Below are positions 35,379-43,466 of a stretch of 64,000 nt of DNA, piece after piece. Location of the stretch: NCBI RefSeq assembly GCF_006717095.1, contig NZ_VFQE01000001.1, positions 2,232,001 through 2,296,000 on the forward strand. The letters run 5' to 3'. Position 1 is the stretch's first letter. The number at the start of each line of letters is the position of its first letter. Source of the stretch: Blastococcus colisei. GTDB lineage: Bacteria; Actinomycetota; Actinomycetes; Mycobacteriales; Geodermatophilaceae. The notes below the pieces were generated by a model, which saw only the letters and a program-made list of their open reading frames with translations, had not been told where the DNA came from and made no database searches. Both the position numbers and the translations under genes were made by a program.

Positions 35379-36602
35379 TTACGGCTGCGGCATGACGCCG
35401 AGGTCGGTCACCACGCTGTTGAGCAGCGTGCCGCCCTCGTCGACGACCTCCCGCAGGTAGATGCTCTGCTCCGGCGTCTGATTCGTGAAGCTCCACGGGC
35501 CCCGGGGGCTGTCCTCGATCTCGCCCAGGCCGTCCAGCGCCTCGGTGATCGCCGGACCGGAGAGATCCTCGGCCTCCTCCAGTGCCGCATCCAGCACGTT
35601 CGCGGCGTCGTAGGCCTGCACCGCGTACGTCGTCGGCAGCTCGTCGTAGGCCGCCACATAGGCCTCCACGAACTCGGCGTTGGCCTCGTTGTCGATCTCG
35701 GTGGAGTAGTGCAGCGTCGTCCGGACTCCGACGGCCGACTCGCCCTGAGCGTCGAGGACGCTGCCCTCGGTCAGGAAGCCGGAGCCGTAGAGCGGGATGC
35801 TGTCCTTGAGGCCGAACTGGTCGTACTGCTGCACGAAGCTCACCGCCTCGCCGCCGGCGTAGAAGACGAAGGTCGCCTCGGCACCCGATGACTGGATGCC
35901 GGACAGGAAAGGCTGGAAGTCCTGCGTCGACCCGAAGGGCGTCAGGGCCTGACCGGCAACCGTGCCGCCGGCGGCCTCGTAGGCGGTGGTGAAGCCCTCG
36001 ACGACCTCCTGGCCGGCGGCGTAGTCCGGGGCCATGACGTAGACCGGACCGATGCCTTCCTGGGCCAGGTGCTCACCCATCGCCGCTGCGATCTGGGCGT
36101 TGGTGAACGATGACCGCCAGACGTAGGGGCTGCCGGCGTCCTTGGTGATCGCCTCGGCACCGGCGTTGGCGACGATCAACGGGACCTCGGCCTCGGTGAC
36201 CGCGTCGGCCACCCCGAGCGCCGTGGCGGAGTTCACGATGCCGACGAGCGCGTCGACGTCGCCCTCGGTCAGGAGCCGCTGGACCGCCGGGACGCCGGTG
36301 TCCGGACTCTCGCCCTCGTCGGCGACGACCGTCTCGACCTCGTACCCACCGAGCATGCCGTCGTTCTGCTCCAGGTAGAGGTCCCAGCCCTGCTGCATGT
36401 CCTCGCCCAGGGGCGTGTAGACGCCGGCCTGGGGGATGACCAGGCCCACCGTGACGGTCTCCTCGCCCTCGGCGCCGCCGCCCGCGCCGGCGTCCTCGTC
36501 ACCTCCCAGGCTTCCGCCGCCGCAGGCGGCCAGGGCCATGGCGAGGACGCCCACGCCGCAGGTGGTGGACAGCCGTCGCCGGGAGAGGTGGGCCAGTGCC
36601 AT
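35379..36602 (-). CDS. livK: Branched-chain-type ABC transporter substrate-binding lipoprotein
   Basis: 407 residues from ATG 36602. Lipoprotein signal with RRRLSTTCGVGVLAMALAACGGG; the lipobox Cys is at about residue 27. A Gly/Glu-rich linker follows and then the type I periplasmic binding fold (VTVGLVIPQAGVYTPLGEDMQQGWDLYLEQ, VDALVGIVNSATALGVADAV, YVMAPDYAAGQEVVEGFTTAYEAAGG). It is a Leu/Ile/Val-type receptor that in aromatic clusters often binds aromatic acids. First gene of the livKHMGF operon; a consensus TTGACA lies about 75 bp upstream. Confidence 0.92.
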   Translation of the reverse strand: MALAHLSRRRLSTTCGVGVLAMALAACGGGSLGGDEDAGAGGGAEGEETVTVGLVIPQAGVYTPLGEDMQQGWDLYLEQNDGMLGGYEVETVVADEGESPDTGVPAVQRLLTEGDVDALVGIVNSATALGVADAVTEAEVPLIVANAGAEAITKDAGSPYVWRSSFTNAQIAAAMGEHLAQEGIGPVYVMAPDYAAGQEVVEGFTTAYEAAGGTVAGQALTPFGSTQDFQPFLSGIQSSGAEATFVFYAGGEAVSFVQQYDQFGLKDSIPLYGSGFLTEGSVLDAQGESAVGVRTTLHYSTEIDNEANAEFVEAYVAAYDELPTTYAVQAYDAANVLDAALEEAEDLSGPAITEALDGLGEIEDSPRGPWSFTNQTPEQSIYLREVVDEGGTLLNSVVTDLGVMPQP

Positions 36603-36664
36603 GGAGTCTCCGTAGTCTCGGGACGTGCTACAGCTGCACGTCGGTTCTCGGTGAGCCTGTAGAA

Positions 36665-36768
36665 CGCCACGCGGTGTGTCAAGCGCCACAAATGCAACCG
36701 TGACCGGACCGGTACCTGCGCGACCGTCGGGGGTGTCGCCATATCGATCCGGTACACCGCTTGTGGCG
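36665..36768. promoter_or_regulatory. Divergent control region with TTGACA and three GTGGCG motifs
   Basis: In the 197 bp between the liv operon and the PaaX gene, the minus strand carries a perfect TTGACA (36677-36682). It is flanked by GTGGCG on both sides (plus-strand CGCCAC at 36665-36670 and 36684-36689), with the outer one extended to TTGTGGCG. A further TTGTGGCG sits on the plus strand at 36761-36768, making an inverted pair over 85 bp. These are candidate sites for the adjacent PaaX-type regulator. No clean -10 at 17-18 bp was found for the TTGACA. Confidence 0.45.
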
Positions 36769-36799
36769 GGGTGTAACGATGTGCGGCGTGGAGGCTGTC

Positions 36800-37633
36800 A
36801 TGGGACCCGTCGTGACCAGACGGCAGGAGCTCGGCGCGGCGAGTGCGCGCAGCCTGTTGCTCACCGTCCTGGGCGAGTTCGTGCTGCCCGATGGCCGGCC
36901 CGTGTGGACCTCCACGCTCATCGACCTGCTGGCCGATCTCGACGTCGCGGAGAAGGCGGCCCGGCAGGCCATCATGCGTACGGCCGACTCGGGCTGGATC
37001 CGGTCGAGCCGGATCGGCCGCGAGACCCGCTGGTCGCTGACCGACGCGGGTACCGAGCTGCTGCGCGAAGGCACCGAGCGGATCTACCACTTCGCCGCCG
37101 AGAACCAGTCCTGGGACGGCCGGTGGCTGGTGCTCACCGTCGGCGTCCCGGAGAACAACAGGGCGCTCCGGCAGCGGTTGCGGACCCAGCTCGGCTGGGC
37201 CGGGCTCGGGTCGCCCTCGCCGGGCGTCTGGGTGACTCCCCGGACGCACCGGGAGAACCGGGCGCGCAAGGTCCTCGAGGACCTGCAGCTCAGCGAGGGC
37301 AGCTGGTCGTTCGTCTCCACCGCGGGGGCGATCGGGGACGAGCGCTCGCTGGCTCGGGCGGCGTGGGACCTCGACGACGTCGAGCGCCGGTACGAGGACT
37401 TCCTGGACCTGGTCAGTCACCGCCGGCCACGCACCGACCGGCAGGCGCTGATCGCGCAGGTCCGGCTGGTCCAGGAGTGGCGACGCTTCCCGCTGCTCGA
37501 TCCCGGGCTGCCCCGGGAGCTGCTCCCGCCCCGCTGGACCGGCAACCGGGCCGCCGAGGTCTTCCGCGAGCGGCATGCCGGCTGGGCGCCGCGCGCCCGC
37601 GCCGCGTGGGAACAGCTGGCTCGTCAGGACTGA
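36800..37633 (+). CDS. PaaX family transcriptional regulator (copy 1)
   Basis: 277 residues from ATG 36800, five bases after GGAGG. N-terminal PaaX winged-helix domain (ARSLLLTVLGEFVLPDGRPVWTSTLIDLLADLDVAEKAARQAIMRTADSGWI), a central Cas2-like domain (WDGRWLVLTVGVPENNRALRQRLRTQLGWAGLGSPSPGVWVTPR) and a C-terminal domain (LVQEWRRFPLLDPGLPRELLPPRWTG). PaaX proteins repress aryl-CoA pathways and are released by the CoA thioester. It is divergent from the liv importer and probably controls it. The second PaaX at 42473 is only distantly similar. Confidence 0.92.
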   Translation: MGPVVTRRQELGAASARSLLLTVLGEFVLPDGRPVWTSTLIDLLADLDVAEKAARQAIMRTADSGWIRSSRIGRETRWSLTDAGTELLREGTERIYHFAAENQSWDGRWLVLTVGVPENNRALRQRLRTQLGWAGLGSPSPGVWVTPRTHRENRARKVLEDLQLSEGSWSFVSTAGAIGDERSLARAAWDLDDVERRYEDFLDLVSHRRPRTDRQALIAQVRLVQEWRRFPLLDPGLPRELLPPRWTGNRAAEVFRERHAGWAPRARAAWEQLARQD

Positions 37634-37662
37634 CTCCGCCGGGAACCCGGACAGGGCTCCGG

Positions 37663-38220
37663 TCAGGCCGGGACGCCGTGCTTCTCCAGCCATGCCCGGC
37701 CGGCGTCGGTGATGACCCGGGCGTCGCGCTCCGCCTGCAGGAGCGGGGGGTCCTGGCGGTAGAGGCTGGCGACCAGGTGGCTGTCGGGGGTCAGCTGCCG
37801 GGCGATCTGGTGCGCCTCGAGCTTGTGCAACCGCCCGCCGGGCGACTCGGCGAAGCGTCGCAGCAGGGCGGCCTGCGCCTCTGTGGGGTCCGGTCGCTGC
37901 GTCGTCCCCCTGGCCGCGCCGGGCGTCGGCTCCTCGTCCAGGAGAGCCGTGATGGCCCGGGAGAAGGTCTGCACGAGGTCCCGGATCCGGTCGTCGCGCG
38001 AGGGGGCGCCGGGCGCGTCGCCCGAGCCCTGCCAGGTGCGCTGCGGGTGGCGCCGGAGGTACTCCTGCTCCAGTTCGAGCATCCGCTCGGTGTGGGTGCG
38101 GAACTGCTCGGCGGTCCCGTGCAGGAAGACCCAGTGCCGCATGGCGTGCGCGTGCACGCCCTGCCGCTCCAGCTCCTCGTCGGACAGTTCGCGGGCCGGA
38201 ATGCCCTGTCGGTCGCTCAT
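37663..38220 (-). CDS. DUF6158 family protein
   Basis: 185 residues from ATG 38220. The conserved N-terminal block ARELSDEELERQGVHAHAMRHWVFLHGTAEQFRTHTERMLELEQEYLRRHPQR marks the actinobacterial DUF6158 family, known only as a helical protein of unknown role. The C-terminal part (EAHQIARQLTPDSHLVASLY) is less conserved. It follows the monooxygenase/reductase gene by 84 bp and converges with PaaX copy 1. No membrane segments or catalytic motif are seen. It may belong to the aminobenzoate operon, but a link is unproven. Confidence 0.6.
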   Translation of the reverse strand: MSDRQGIPARELSDEELERQGVHAHAMRHWVFLHGTAEQFRTHTERMLELEQEYLRRHPQRTWQGSGDAPGAPSRDDRIRDLVQTFSRAITALLDEEPTPGAARGTTQRPDPTEAQAALLRRFAESPGGRLHKLEAHQIARQLTPDSHLVASLYRQDPPLLQAERDARVITDAGRAWLEKHGVPA

Positions 38221-38304
38221 GGCCGCTCCCTCGCTCGATCTGCGGTCGGACGGTGCTGGGGTCATGGTGCTGGCTGGCGGGGGTGGTGTCACCCGTACCG
38301 GCGG

Positions 38305-40659
38305 TCATGGCCGCCAGCGGGCGTGCCGGGTGCGCGGCTCACCGTGCCGGACGAGTTCGAGCCGCGGGCGTGGTCCCTCGCTGCGCCCGGTCTGCGGCCG
38401 GCGGCTGCCTGCCGCGAAGGGCTTGGGCCAGACCGCGCCCGGGCCGGTGTACCCCTGCTCGGCGGCCGCGTGCAGTGTCCACTGTGGGTCGTAGAGGTGG
38501 GGGCGGCCGAGCGCGCAGAGGTCCGCGCGGCCGGCGAGCAGGATGGAGTTGACGTCGTCGTAGCTGGAGATCGCCCCCACGGCGATCACCGCACAGCCGA
38601 ACTCGCGGCCCACCTCGTTGCGGATCCGGTCGGCGTAGGGCGTCTGGTAGCTGCGGCCGAACGCGGGTCGCTCGTCCTTCACGACCTGCCCGGTGGACAC
38701 GTCGATCGCCGCGGCCCCGTGCTCGGCGAAGGCCCGGGCCACCCGGACGGCGTCGTCGACGTCGGTGCCGCCCTCGTACCAGTCGGTCGCGGAGATGCGC
38801 ACGGTCATCGGCCGCTCGGCCGGCCAGGCCGCACGGACGGCGTCGAACACCTCGAGCGGGAACCGGAGGCGGTTCTCCAGCGAGCCGCCGTACCGGTCGG
38901 TGCGCCGGTTGGCCAGCGGGGAGATGAACGAGGACAGCAGGTAACCGTGCGCGCAGTGCAGTTCCAGGACGTCGAAGCCGGCCCGTGCGGCGGCCTCGGC
39001 GTTGCGCACGAACTCGTCGCGGAGGTCGGCGAGTTCGGCCTCGCTCAGCTCGCGCGGCACCTGGTTGGCGGGGGAGTAGGGGACCGCCGACGGGGCGACC
39101 ACCTCCCAGTTGCCCGCGGGCAGCGGGTCGTCGATGCCCTCCCACATCAGCTGGGTGGAGCCCTTGCGGCCGGAGTGCCCGAGCTGGACCCCGATCTTCG
39201 CGTCGGTGGCGTCGTGCACGAAGTCGACGACGCGGGTCCAGGCGGCCTCCTGCTCCGGCGTGTACAGCCCGCTGCACCCGGGGGTGATCCGGCCCTCCGG
39301 GGAGGTGCAGACCATCTCGGTCATCACCAGCGCCGCGCCGCCCAGGGCCTTGCTGCCCAGATGGACCAGGTGGAAGTCGGTCGGCAGCCCGTCGTCGGCG
39401 GAGTACATGTCCATCGCCGAGACGATGATCCGGTTCTTCAGCTCGAGCTCGCCCAGCCGGAAGGGCTGGAACATCGGCGGACGCGGCTCGGCCGGTTCCG
39501 GCTGGCTGCGGGCGAACCACTCGTCGATGCCGGCGACGAACTCGGGGTCGCGCAGCCGCAGGTTCTCGTGGGTCACCCGGCGGCTGCGCGTGATGATGTT
39601 GAAGGCGAACTGCTCGGGGTCCTGGTGGACGTAGTGCCCGATGTCCTCGAACCACTCCAGGCTGGCCTGGGCGGCGCGCTGGGTGGAGAGCACGACGGGG
39701 CGCCGCTCCTCCTCGTAGGCGGTCAGCGCGCTGTCGAGGTCGGGATGCTCGTGCAGACAGGCGGCCAGCGCGAGGGCGTCCTCCATGGCCAGCTTCGTGC
39801 CCGACCCGATGGAGAAGTGCGCGGTGTGCGCGGCGTCGCCGATGAGCACCAGGTTGCCGTGCCGCCAGGTCTCGTTGCGCAGCGACAGGAAGTTGAGCCA
39901 CTTCGAGTTGTTGGCGAAGACCTTGTGGCCGCCGAGGACGTCGGCGAACAGGTGCTCGACCAGCTCGATCGACTTCGTGTCGCTCTCGCCCGGGGGGAGG
40001 TCCAGGACGGCGATGTCCCCGAATGCCCGCTGCCACACGTCGTCGTGCATCTCGACGATGAAGGTGCTGCCGGTGCGGTCGTAGGGATAGCCGTGGATCT
40101 GCATGACGCCGTGCGGCGTCTCCTCGACGTAGAACTTGAACGCCTCGAAGACGAGGTCGGTGCCCAGCCACATGTACTTGCTGTGCCGGGTCTCCAGGGT
40201 CGGCCGGAACACGTCCTCGTAGGCCGCGCGCACCTGGGAGCGGGCGCCGTCGCCGGCGAGCACGAGGTCGTACTCGGCGCGCAGGAGCTCGGGGTCCGGT
40301 GCGGACGTGCGGAAGTGGACGGTGACGCCGAGGTCGTCGCAGCGGCGCTGCAGGATGCCGAGCAGCTCCTTGCGGCTCATCGCGGCGAAGCCGTGCCCGC
40401 CCGAGGTGGTCACCGTGCCGCGGAAGTGGACGTCGATGTCGTCCCACCGGGCGAAGTGCCGCTCCATCTCGCGGAAGACGACCGGGTCGGCGTGCTCGAT
40501 GCCCCCGAGCGTCTCGTCGGAGAACACGACGCCGAAGCCGAAGGTGTCGTCCGGAGCGTTGCGCTCCCACACCGTCACCTCGTGGGACGGATCGAGCTGC
40601 TTGACCAGCGCGGAGAAGTACAGGCCGCCCGGGCCTCCGCCGACAACCGCGATGCGCAT
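38305..40659 (-). CDS. Fused flavin monooxygenase / old-yellow-enzyme protein, 2-aminobenzoyl-CoA monooxygenase/reductase type
   Basis: 784 residues from ATG 40659. The N-terminal half (about 1-395) is a single-component FAD monooxygenase: RIAVVGGGPGGLYFSALVKQ, then VLAGDGARSQVR and LIGDAAHTAHFSIGSGTKLAMEDA. The C-terminal half (about 410-750) is an FMN old-yellow-enzyme domain: FQPFRLGELELKNRIIVSAM, HSGRKGSTQLMW, HCAHGYLLSSFISPLANRRTDRYGGSLENR, ALGRPHLY. This fusion occurs in 2-aminobenzoyl-CoA monooxygenase/reductase and in proteins labelled bifunctional salicylyl-CoA 5-hydroxylase/oxidoreductase. No gentisate dioxygenase is present, while Rid, SDR and BadI-like genes are, which favours the aminobenzoyl-CoA reaction. 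A strong own promoter lies at 40693-40722. Confidence 0.85.
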   Translation of the reverse strand: MRIAVVGGGPGGLYFSALVKQLDPSHEVTVWERNAPDDTFGFGVVFSDETLGGIEHADPVVFREMERHFARWDDIDVHFRGTVTTSGGHGFAAMSRKELLGILQRRCDDLGVTVHFRTSAPDPELLRAEYDLVLAGDGARSQVRAAYEDVFRPTLETRHSKYMWLGTDLVFEAFKFYVEETPHGVMQIHGYPYDRTGSTFIVEMHDDVWQRAFGDIAVLDLPPGESDTKSIELVEHLFADVLGGHKVFANNSKWLNFLSLRNETWRHGNLVLIGDAAHTAHFSIGSGTKLAMEDALALAACLHEHPDLDSALTAYEEERRPVVLSTQRAAQASLEWFEDIGHYVHQDPEQFAFNIITRSRRVTHENLRLRDPEFVAGIDEWFARSQPEPAEPRPPMFQPFRLGELELKNRIIVSAMDMYSADDGLPTDFHLVHLGSKALGGAALVMTEMVCTSPEGRITPGCSGLYTPEQEAAWTRVVDFVHDATDAKIGVQLGHSGRKGSTQLMWEGIDDPLPAGNWEVVAPSAVPYSPANQVPRELSEAELADLRDEFVRNAEAAARAGFDVLELHCAHGYLLSSFISPLANRRTDRYGGSLENRLRFPLEVFDAVRAAWPAERPMTVRISATDWYEGGTDVDDAVRVARAFAEHGAAAIDVSTGQVVKDERPAFGRSYQTPYADRIRNEVGREFGCAVIAVGAISSYDDVNSILLAGRADLCALGRPHLYDPQWTLHAAAEQGYTGPGAVWPKPFAAGSRRPQTGRSEGPRPRLELVRHGEPRTRHARWRP

Positions 40660-40692
40660 GGGTCGTCCTCCTGCTCGCTGGCCCGTGGGCCC

Positions 40693-40722
40693 AGGATATG
40701 CCGCCTTTGCGACGGGCGTCAA
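40693..40722 (-). promoter_or_regulatory. Promoter of the monooxygenase/reductase gene with embedded operator
   Basis: On the minus strand TTGACG (40722-40717) and TATCCT (40698-40693) are 18 bp apart and predict a start about 27 bp before the ATG at 40659. The -35 is the left arm of TTGACGCCCGTCGC (40722-40709), which matches 12 of 14 positions of the perfect palindrome at 44727-44740. Confidence 0.7.
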
Positions 40723-40741
40723 CGGAACGAGAGATGGGCGG

Positions 40742-42349
40742 TCAGCGCAGCCGGTACCGCTGGAGCTTGCCGGTGCTCGTCCGGGGGAGCTCCTCGACGA
40801 ACTCCACCACCCGCGGGCGCTTGTAGGGCGCGATCGCCTGCTTGACGAAGTCCACGAGCTCGGCGGCCGGGACGTCCCGGGTGCGGTCGGGGTTCAGCAC
40901 GACGAAGGCCTTGACGACCATCCCGCGCTCGGCGTCGGGTGCGCCGACGACGGCGCAGTCGACGACCTCGGGGTGGCCGAGCAGCGCCTGCTCGACCTCC
41001 GGCCCGGCGATGTTGTACCCCGCGGAGACGATCATGTCGTCGGTCCGCGCCTGGTAGACGAAGTAGCCGTCGGCGTCGCGGACGTAGGTGTCTCCCGTGA
41101 CGTTCCAGCCGTGGCGGACGTAGATCTCCTGGCGGTCGCCGCCCAGGTACCGGCAGCCCGTGGGCCCGCGGACGGCGAGGTGGCCGGGCGTCCCGTCGGG
41201 CACGGGCCGGCCCTCGTCGTCGAGGACGGCGGCGGTGTAGCCGGGCACCGCGCGGCCGGTCGAGCCGGGCCGGATGTCGTCGTCGGCGGCCGCGATGAAG
41301 ATGTGCAGCATTTCGGTCGCGCCGATCCCGTCGATGACCTTCAGCCCGGTCGCCTCGTGGACGGCGCGCCACACCGACTCGGGCAGCGCCTCGCCGGCCG
41401 ACACCGCGCGCCGGACGCCGGCCAGCTTGTCGGCGTGCCCGCCGGCGAGGATCGCCTTGTAGGCCGTCGGCGCGGTGAACAGGACGGTCACCGCGTGCTC
41501 GGCCACGGCGTCGGCGAGCACGTCGGGGGTCGCGCGCTCGAGCAGGAGCACGCTGGCACCGACCCGGAGCGGGAAGACCACCAGACCGCCGAGGCCGAAG
41601 GTGAACCCGATCGGCGGGGAGCCGGTGAAGACGTCGTCCGGCTCGGGGCGCAGCACGTGGGCTGCGAAGGTGTCGGCGATGGCGAGCACGTCCCGGTGGA
41701 AGTGCATGGTCGCCTTCGGTCGCCCGGTGGTTCCGGAGGTGAAGGCCAGCAGCGCGACGTCGTCGGCGGCGGTGTCGACGTCGGGGAACTCCGCCGGCTT
41801 GCCCGCGGCCCGGGCGCACAGGTCGTCGGGCCCCGTGGAACCGAAGACCACCGTCGTCAGGCCGGGGATCGCGGCGCGCTCGAGAGCCTCGGTCAACCGG
41901 TGGTCGCACAGGGCGACGGCGGGGCGGCACATCTCGCCCATCGTCGCGAGCTCGCCGGCCCGCAGCAGCGGCATCGTGGTCACCGCGACGCCGCCGGCCT
42001 TCAGCACACCCAGCCAGCAGGCGACCAGCCACGGCTCGTTGTAGCCGCGCAGCAGCACGCGGTTGCCCGGGACCAGGCCCAGGTCGTCGACGAGGACGGC
42101 GGCGATCCGGTTGGCCTGCGCCCGCAGGTCGCCGTAGCTCCACACGGCCCCGTCGGACGACCGCAGGCAGGGCCGGTCGGGACCCAGGCGGTCGATGGTC
42201 GCGTCCAGCAGGGCGGTCGCGCAGTTCAGCCGCTCGCCGTAGTCCAGCGGTCCCAGGTCCAGCACCGGCCACTGGTCGAGCGGGGGCAGGTTGTCCCGGC
42301 TGAACGTGTCCCGGTGGGCGGAGGGGCTCAGCGCGGCAATCTGCGTCAT
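40742..42349 (-). CDS. Aryl-CoA ligase, 2-aminobenzoate/benzoate-CoA ligase type
   Basis: 535 residues, ANL superfamily. ATP loop LLAFTSGTTGRPKATMHFHRD near residue 202, FTFGLGGLVVFPLRVGAS near 250, DGIGATEMLHIFIAAADDD near 335, hinge VYQARTDDMIVSAGYNIAGPEVE, and SAGEALPESVW. The catalytic C-terminal lysine lies in RTSTGKLQRYRLR. The NIAGPEVE and GIGATEMLHIF segments resemble 2-aminobenzoate-CoA ligases more than the box-type ligase at 17808. It should form the CoA ester used by the fused monooxygenase 82 bp downstream. Its own promoter shares the cluster motif. Confidence 0.88.
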   Translation of the reverse strand: MTQIAALSPSAHRDTFSRDNLPPLDQWPVLDLGPLDYGERLNCATALLDATIDRLGPDRPCLRSSDGAVWSYGDLRAQANRIAAVLVDDLGLVPGNRVLLRGYNEPWLVACWLGVLKAGGVAVTTMPLLRAGELATMGEMCRPAVALCDHRLTEALERAAIPGLTTVVFGSTGPDDLCARAAGKPAEFPDVDTAADDVALLAFTSGTTGRPKATMHFHRDVLAIADTFAAHVLRPEPDDVFTGSPPIGFTFGLGGLVVFPLRVGASVLLLERATPDVLADAVAEHAVTVLFTAPTAYKAILAGGHADKLAGVRRAVSAGEALPESVWRAVHEATGLKVIDGIGATEMLHIFIAAADDDIRPGSTGRAVPGYTAAVLDDEGRPVPDGTPGHLAVRGPTGCRYLGGDRQEIYVRHGWNVTGDTYVRDADGYFVYQARTDDMIVSAGYNIAGPEVEQALLGHPEVVDCAVVGAPDAERGMVVKAFVVLNPDRTRDVPAAELVDFVKQAIAPYKRPRVVEFVEELPRTSTGKLQRYRLR

Positions 42350-42390
42350 CGAGGTACCTCTCCCGGGGTGCGGCGAGCGCGGCGTCCCGA

Positions 42391-42420
42391 ACGCTATGGC
42401 GTCTACCTAACGAGAGTCAA
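42391..42420 (-). promoter_or_regulatory. Promoter of the aryl-CoA ligase gene with embedded operator-like motif
   Basis: On the minus strand TTGACT (42420-42415) and TAGCGT (42396-42391) are 18 bp apart, predicting a start about 35 bp before the GTG/ATG at 42349. The 14-mer TTGACTCTCGTTAG (42420-42407) shares TTGAC-N-C-N-CGT with the sites at 40709-40722 and 44727-44740. Confidence 0.6.
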
Positions 42421-42472
42421 CAACGCGCAATGAGCGGGCGGATGCGGGCTGGGTCATCGCTATCGTGAGCCG

Positions 42473-43315
42473 GTGACCGTCGTCGAGGAGGCAACCGGCC
42501 AGGCCGGTGCGCTGCAGCCACGGCAGCTCATCGTCACGCTGTACGGGCTCTACGCCCGCGAGCACGGCAGCTGGCTGTCCATCGCCGCCGTCGTCCGGTT
42601 GATGGCCGACCTCGGGGTCGAGGAGTCGGCCGTGCGCTCCTCGATCTCCCGGCTCAAGAGGCGCGGGCTGCTGGATTCCCGGCGGGTGGACGGGGTCGCC
42701 GGCTACGCGCTCACCGAGGTGGCCCAGGAGATCCTGGCCGACGGCGATGCGCGCATCTTCGGCCGGCGCCGAGCGGACGAGGACGACGGCTGGCTGCTCG
42801 TCGTGTTCTCCGTGCCCGAGTCCGAACGGGACCGCCGGCACCAGCTCCGGTCCCAGCTGACCCGGCTCGGCTTCGGCACGGTGGCCCCGGGCGTCTGGGT
42901 GGCCCCCGGCCACCTGGCGGACGAGGCCGCCGAGATTCTCGGCCGCCGGGGCCTGGCCGGGTACGTCGAGCTCTTCCGCGGCGCCCAGCCGGCCCTGGGG
43001 GAGGCCCGTGACAACGTGGCCCGCTGGTGGGACGTGGACCACCTGCACGCCCGTTACGCGGAGTTCCTCGACCGTCAGGAGCCGGTGCGCGAACGGCTGT
43101 CGGCCGACGGCGGCGTCGATCGGGAGCAGGCGTTCGCCGACTACGTGCGGCTGCTCACCGACTGGCGGCGGCTGCCCTACGCCGACCCCGGGCTGCCGCT
43201 GCACCTGTTGCCCGCCGACTGGAACGGCGCCCGGGCCGCGGACCTCTTCGGCGACCTCCGGGGCCGGCTGGCCGGGCCGGCGCACGACCACGCCCGCCGG
43301 CTGATCGGCATCTGA
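42473..43315 (+). CDS. PaaX family transcriptional regulator (copy 2)
   Basis: 280 residues from GTG 42473. PaaX domains in order: winged helix (QLIVTLYGLYAREHGSWLSIAAVVRLMADLGVEESAVRSSISRLKRRGLLDSRRVDGVAGYALTEVAQEIL), Cas2-like (WLLVVFSVPESERDRRHQLRSQLTRLGFGTVAPGVWVAPGH) and C-terminal (YVRLLTDWRRLPYADPGLPLHLLPADWNG). A -10 hexamer TATCGT (42461-42466) lies seven bases before the GTG, and no ribosome site is visible, so the mRNA may be leaderless. It is divergent from the aryl-CoA ligase and is the best candidate to read the aryl-CoA made by this cluster. A hairpin follows its stop. Confidence 0.92.
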   Translation: MTVVEEATGQAGALQPRQLIVTLYGLYAREHGSWLSIAAVVRLMADLGVEESAVRSSISRLKRRGLLDSRRVDGVAGYALTEVAQEILADGDARIFGRRRADEDDGWLLVVFSVPESERDRRHQLRSQLTRLGFGTVAPGVWVAPGHLADEAAEILGRRGLAGYVELFRGAQPALGEARDNVARWWDVDHLHARYAEFLDRQEPVRERLSADGGVDREQAFADYVRLLTDWRRLPYADPGLPLHLLPADWNGARAADLFGDLRGRLAGPAHDHARRLIGI

Positions 43316-43322
43316 TCGAGGC

Positions 43323-43338
43323 GCTTCCGCACGGAAGC
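43323..43338 (+). terminator. Hairpin after PaaX copy 2
   Basis: GCTTCCG (43323-43329) and CGGAAGC (43332-43338) pair perfectly around CA, starting 7 bp after the PaaX stop. The short stem has no U-tract, but its place directly after the stop fits a terminator. The remaining 43339-43466 gap shows nothing further. Confidence 0.5.
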
Positions 43339-43466
43339 CGGCGGGTCGTCCTCGGGGTCGGCAGGGTCCGGAGCCACCCTGATGCGTACGGCGGTCGTCA
43401 TGCGCCCTCGATGACCGCAGGCATCCGCATGAGGGCGGTCGCGCGCGGCGAGATGCCCGGGGTCAC

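Noticed and set aside
38305-40659. Reading the fused protein as a plain salicylyl-CoA 5-hydroxylase
   Set aside because: Not excluded by sequence, but the window has no gentisate dioxygenase and does have Rid, SDR and BadI-like genes, so the 2-aminobenzoyl-CoA type reaction is preferred.
36676-40845. A 1389-residue open frame on the plus strand across PaaX and the fused monooxygenase
   Set aside because: It is a shadow of PaaX copy 1, DUF6158 and the monooxygenase/OYE gene in other frames, with no recognisable motif.
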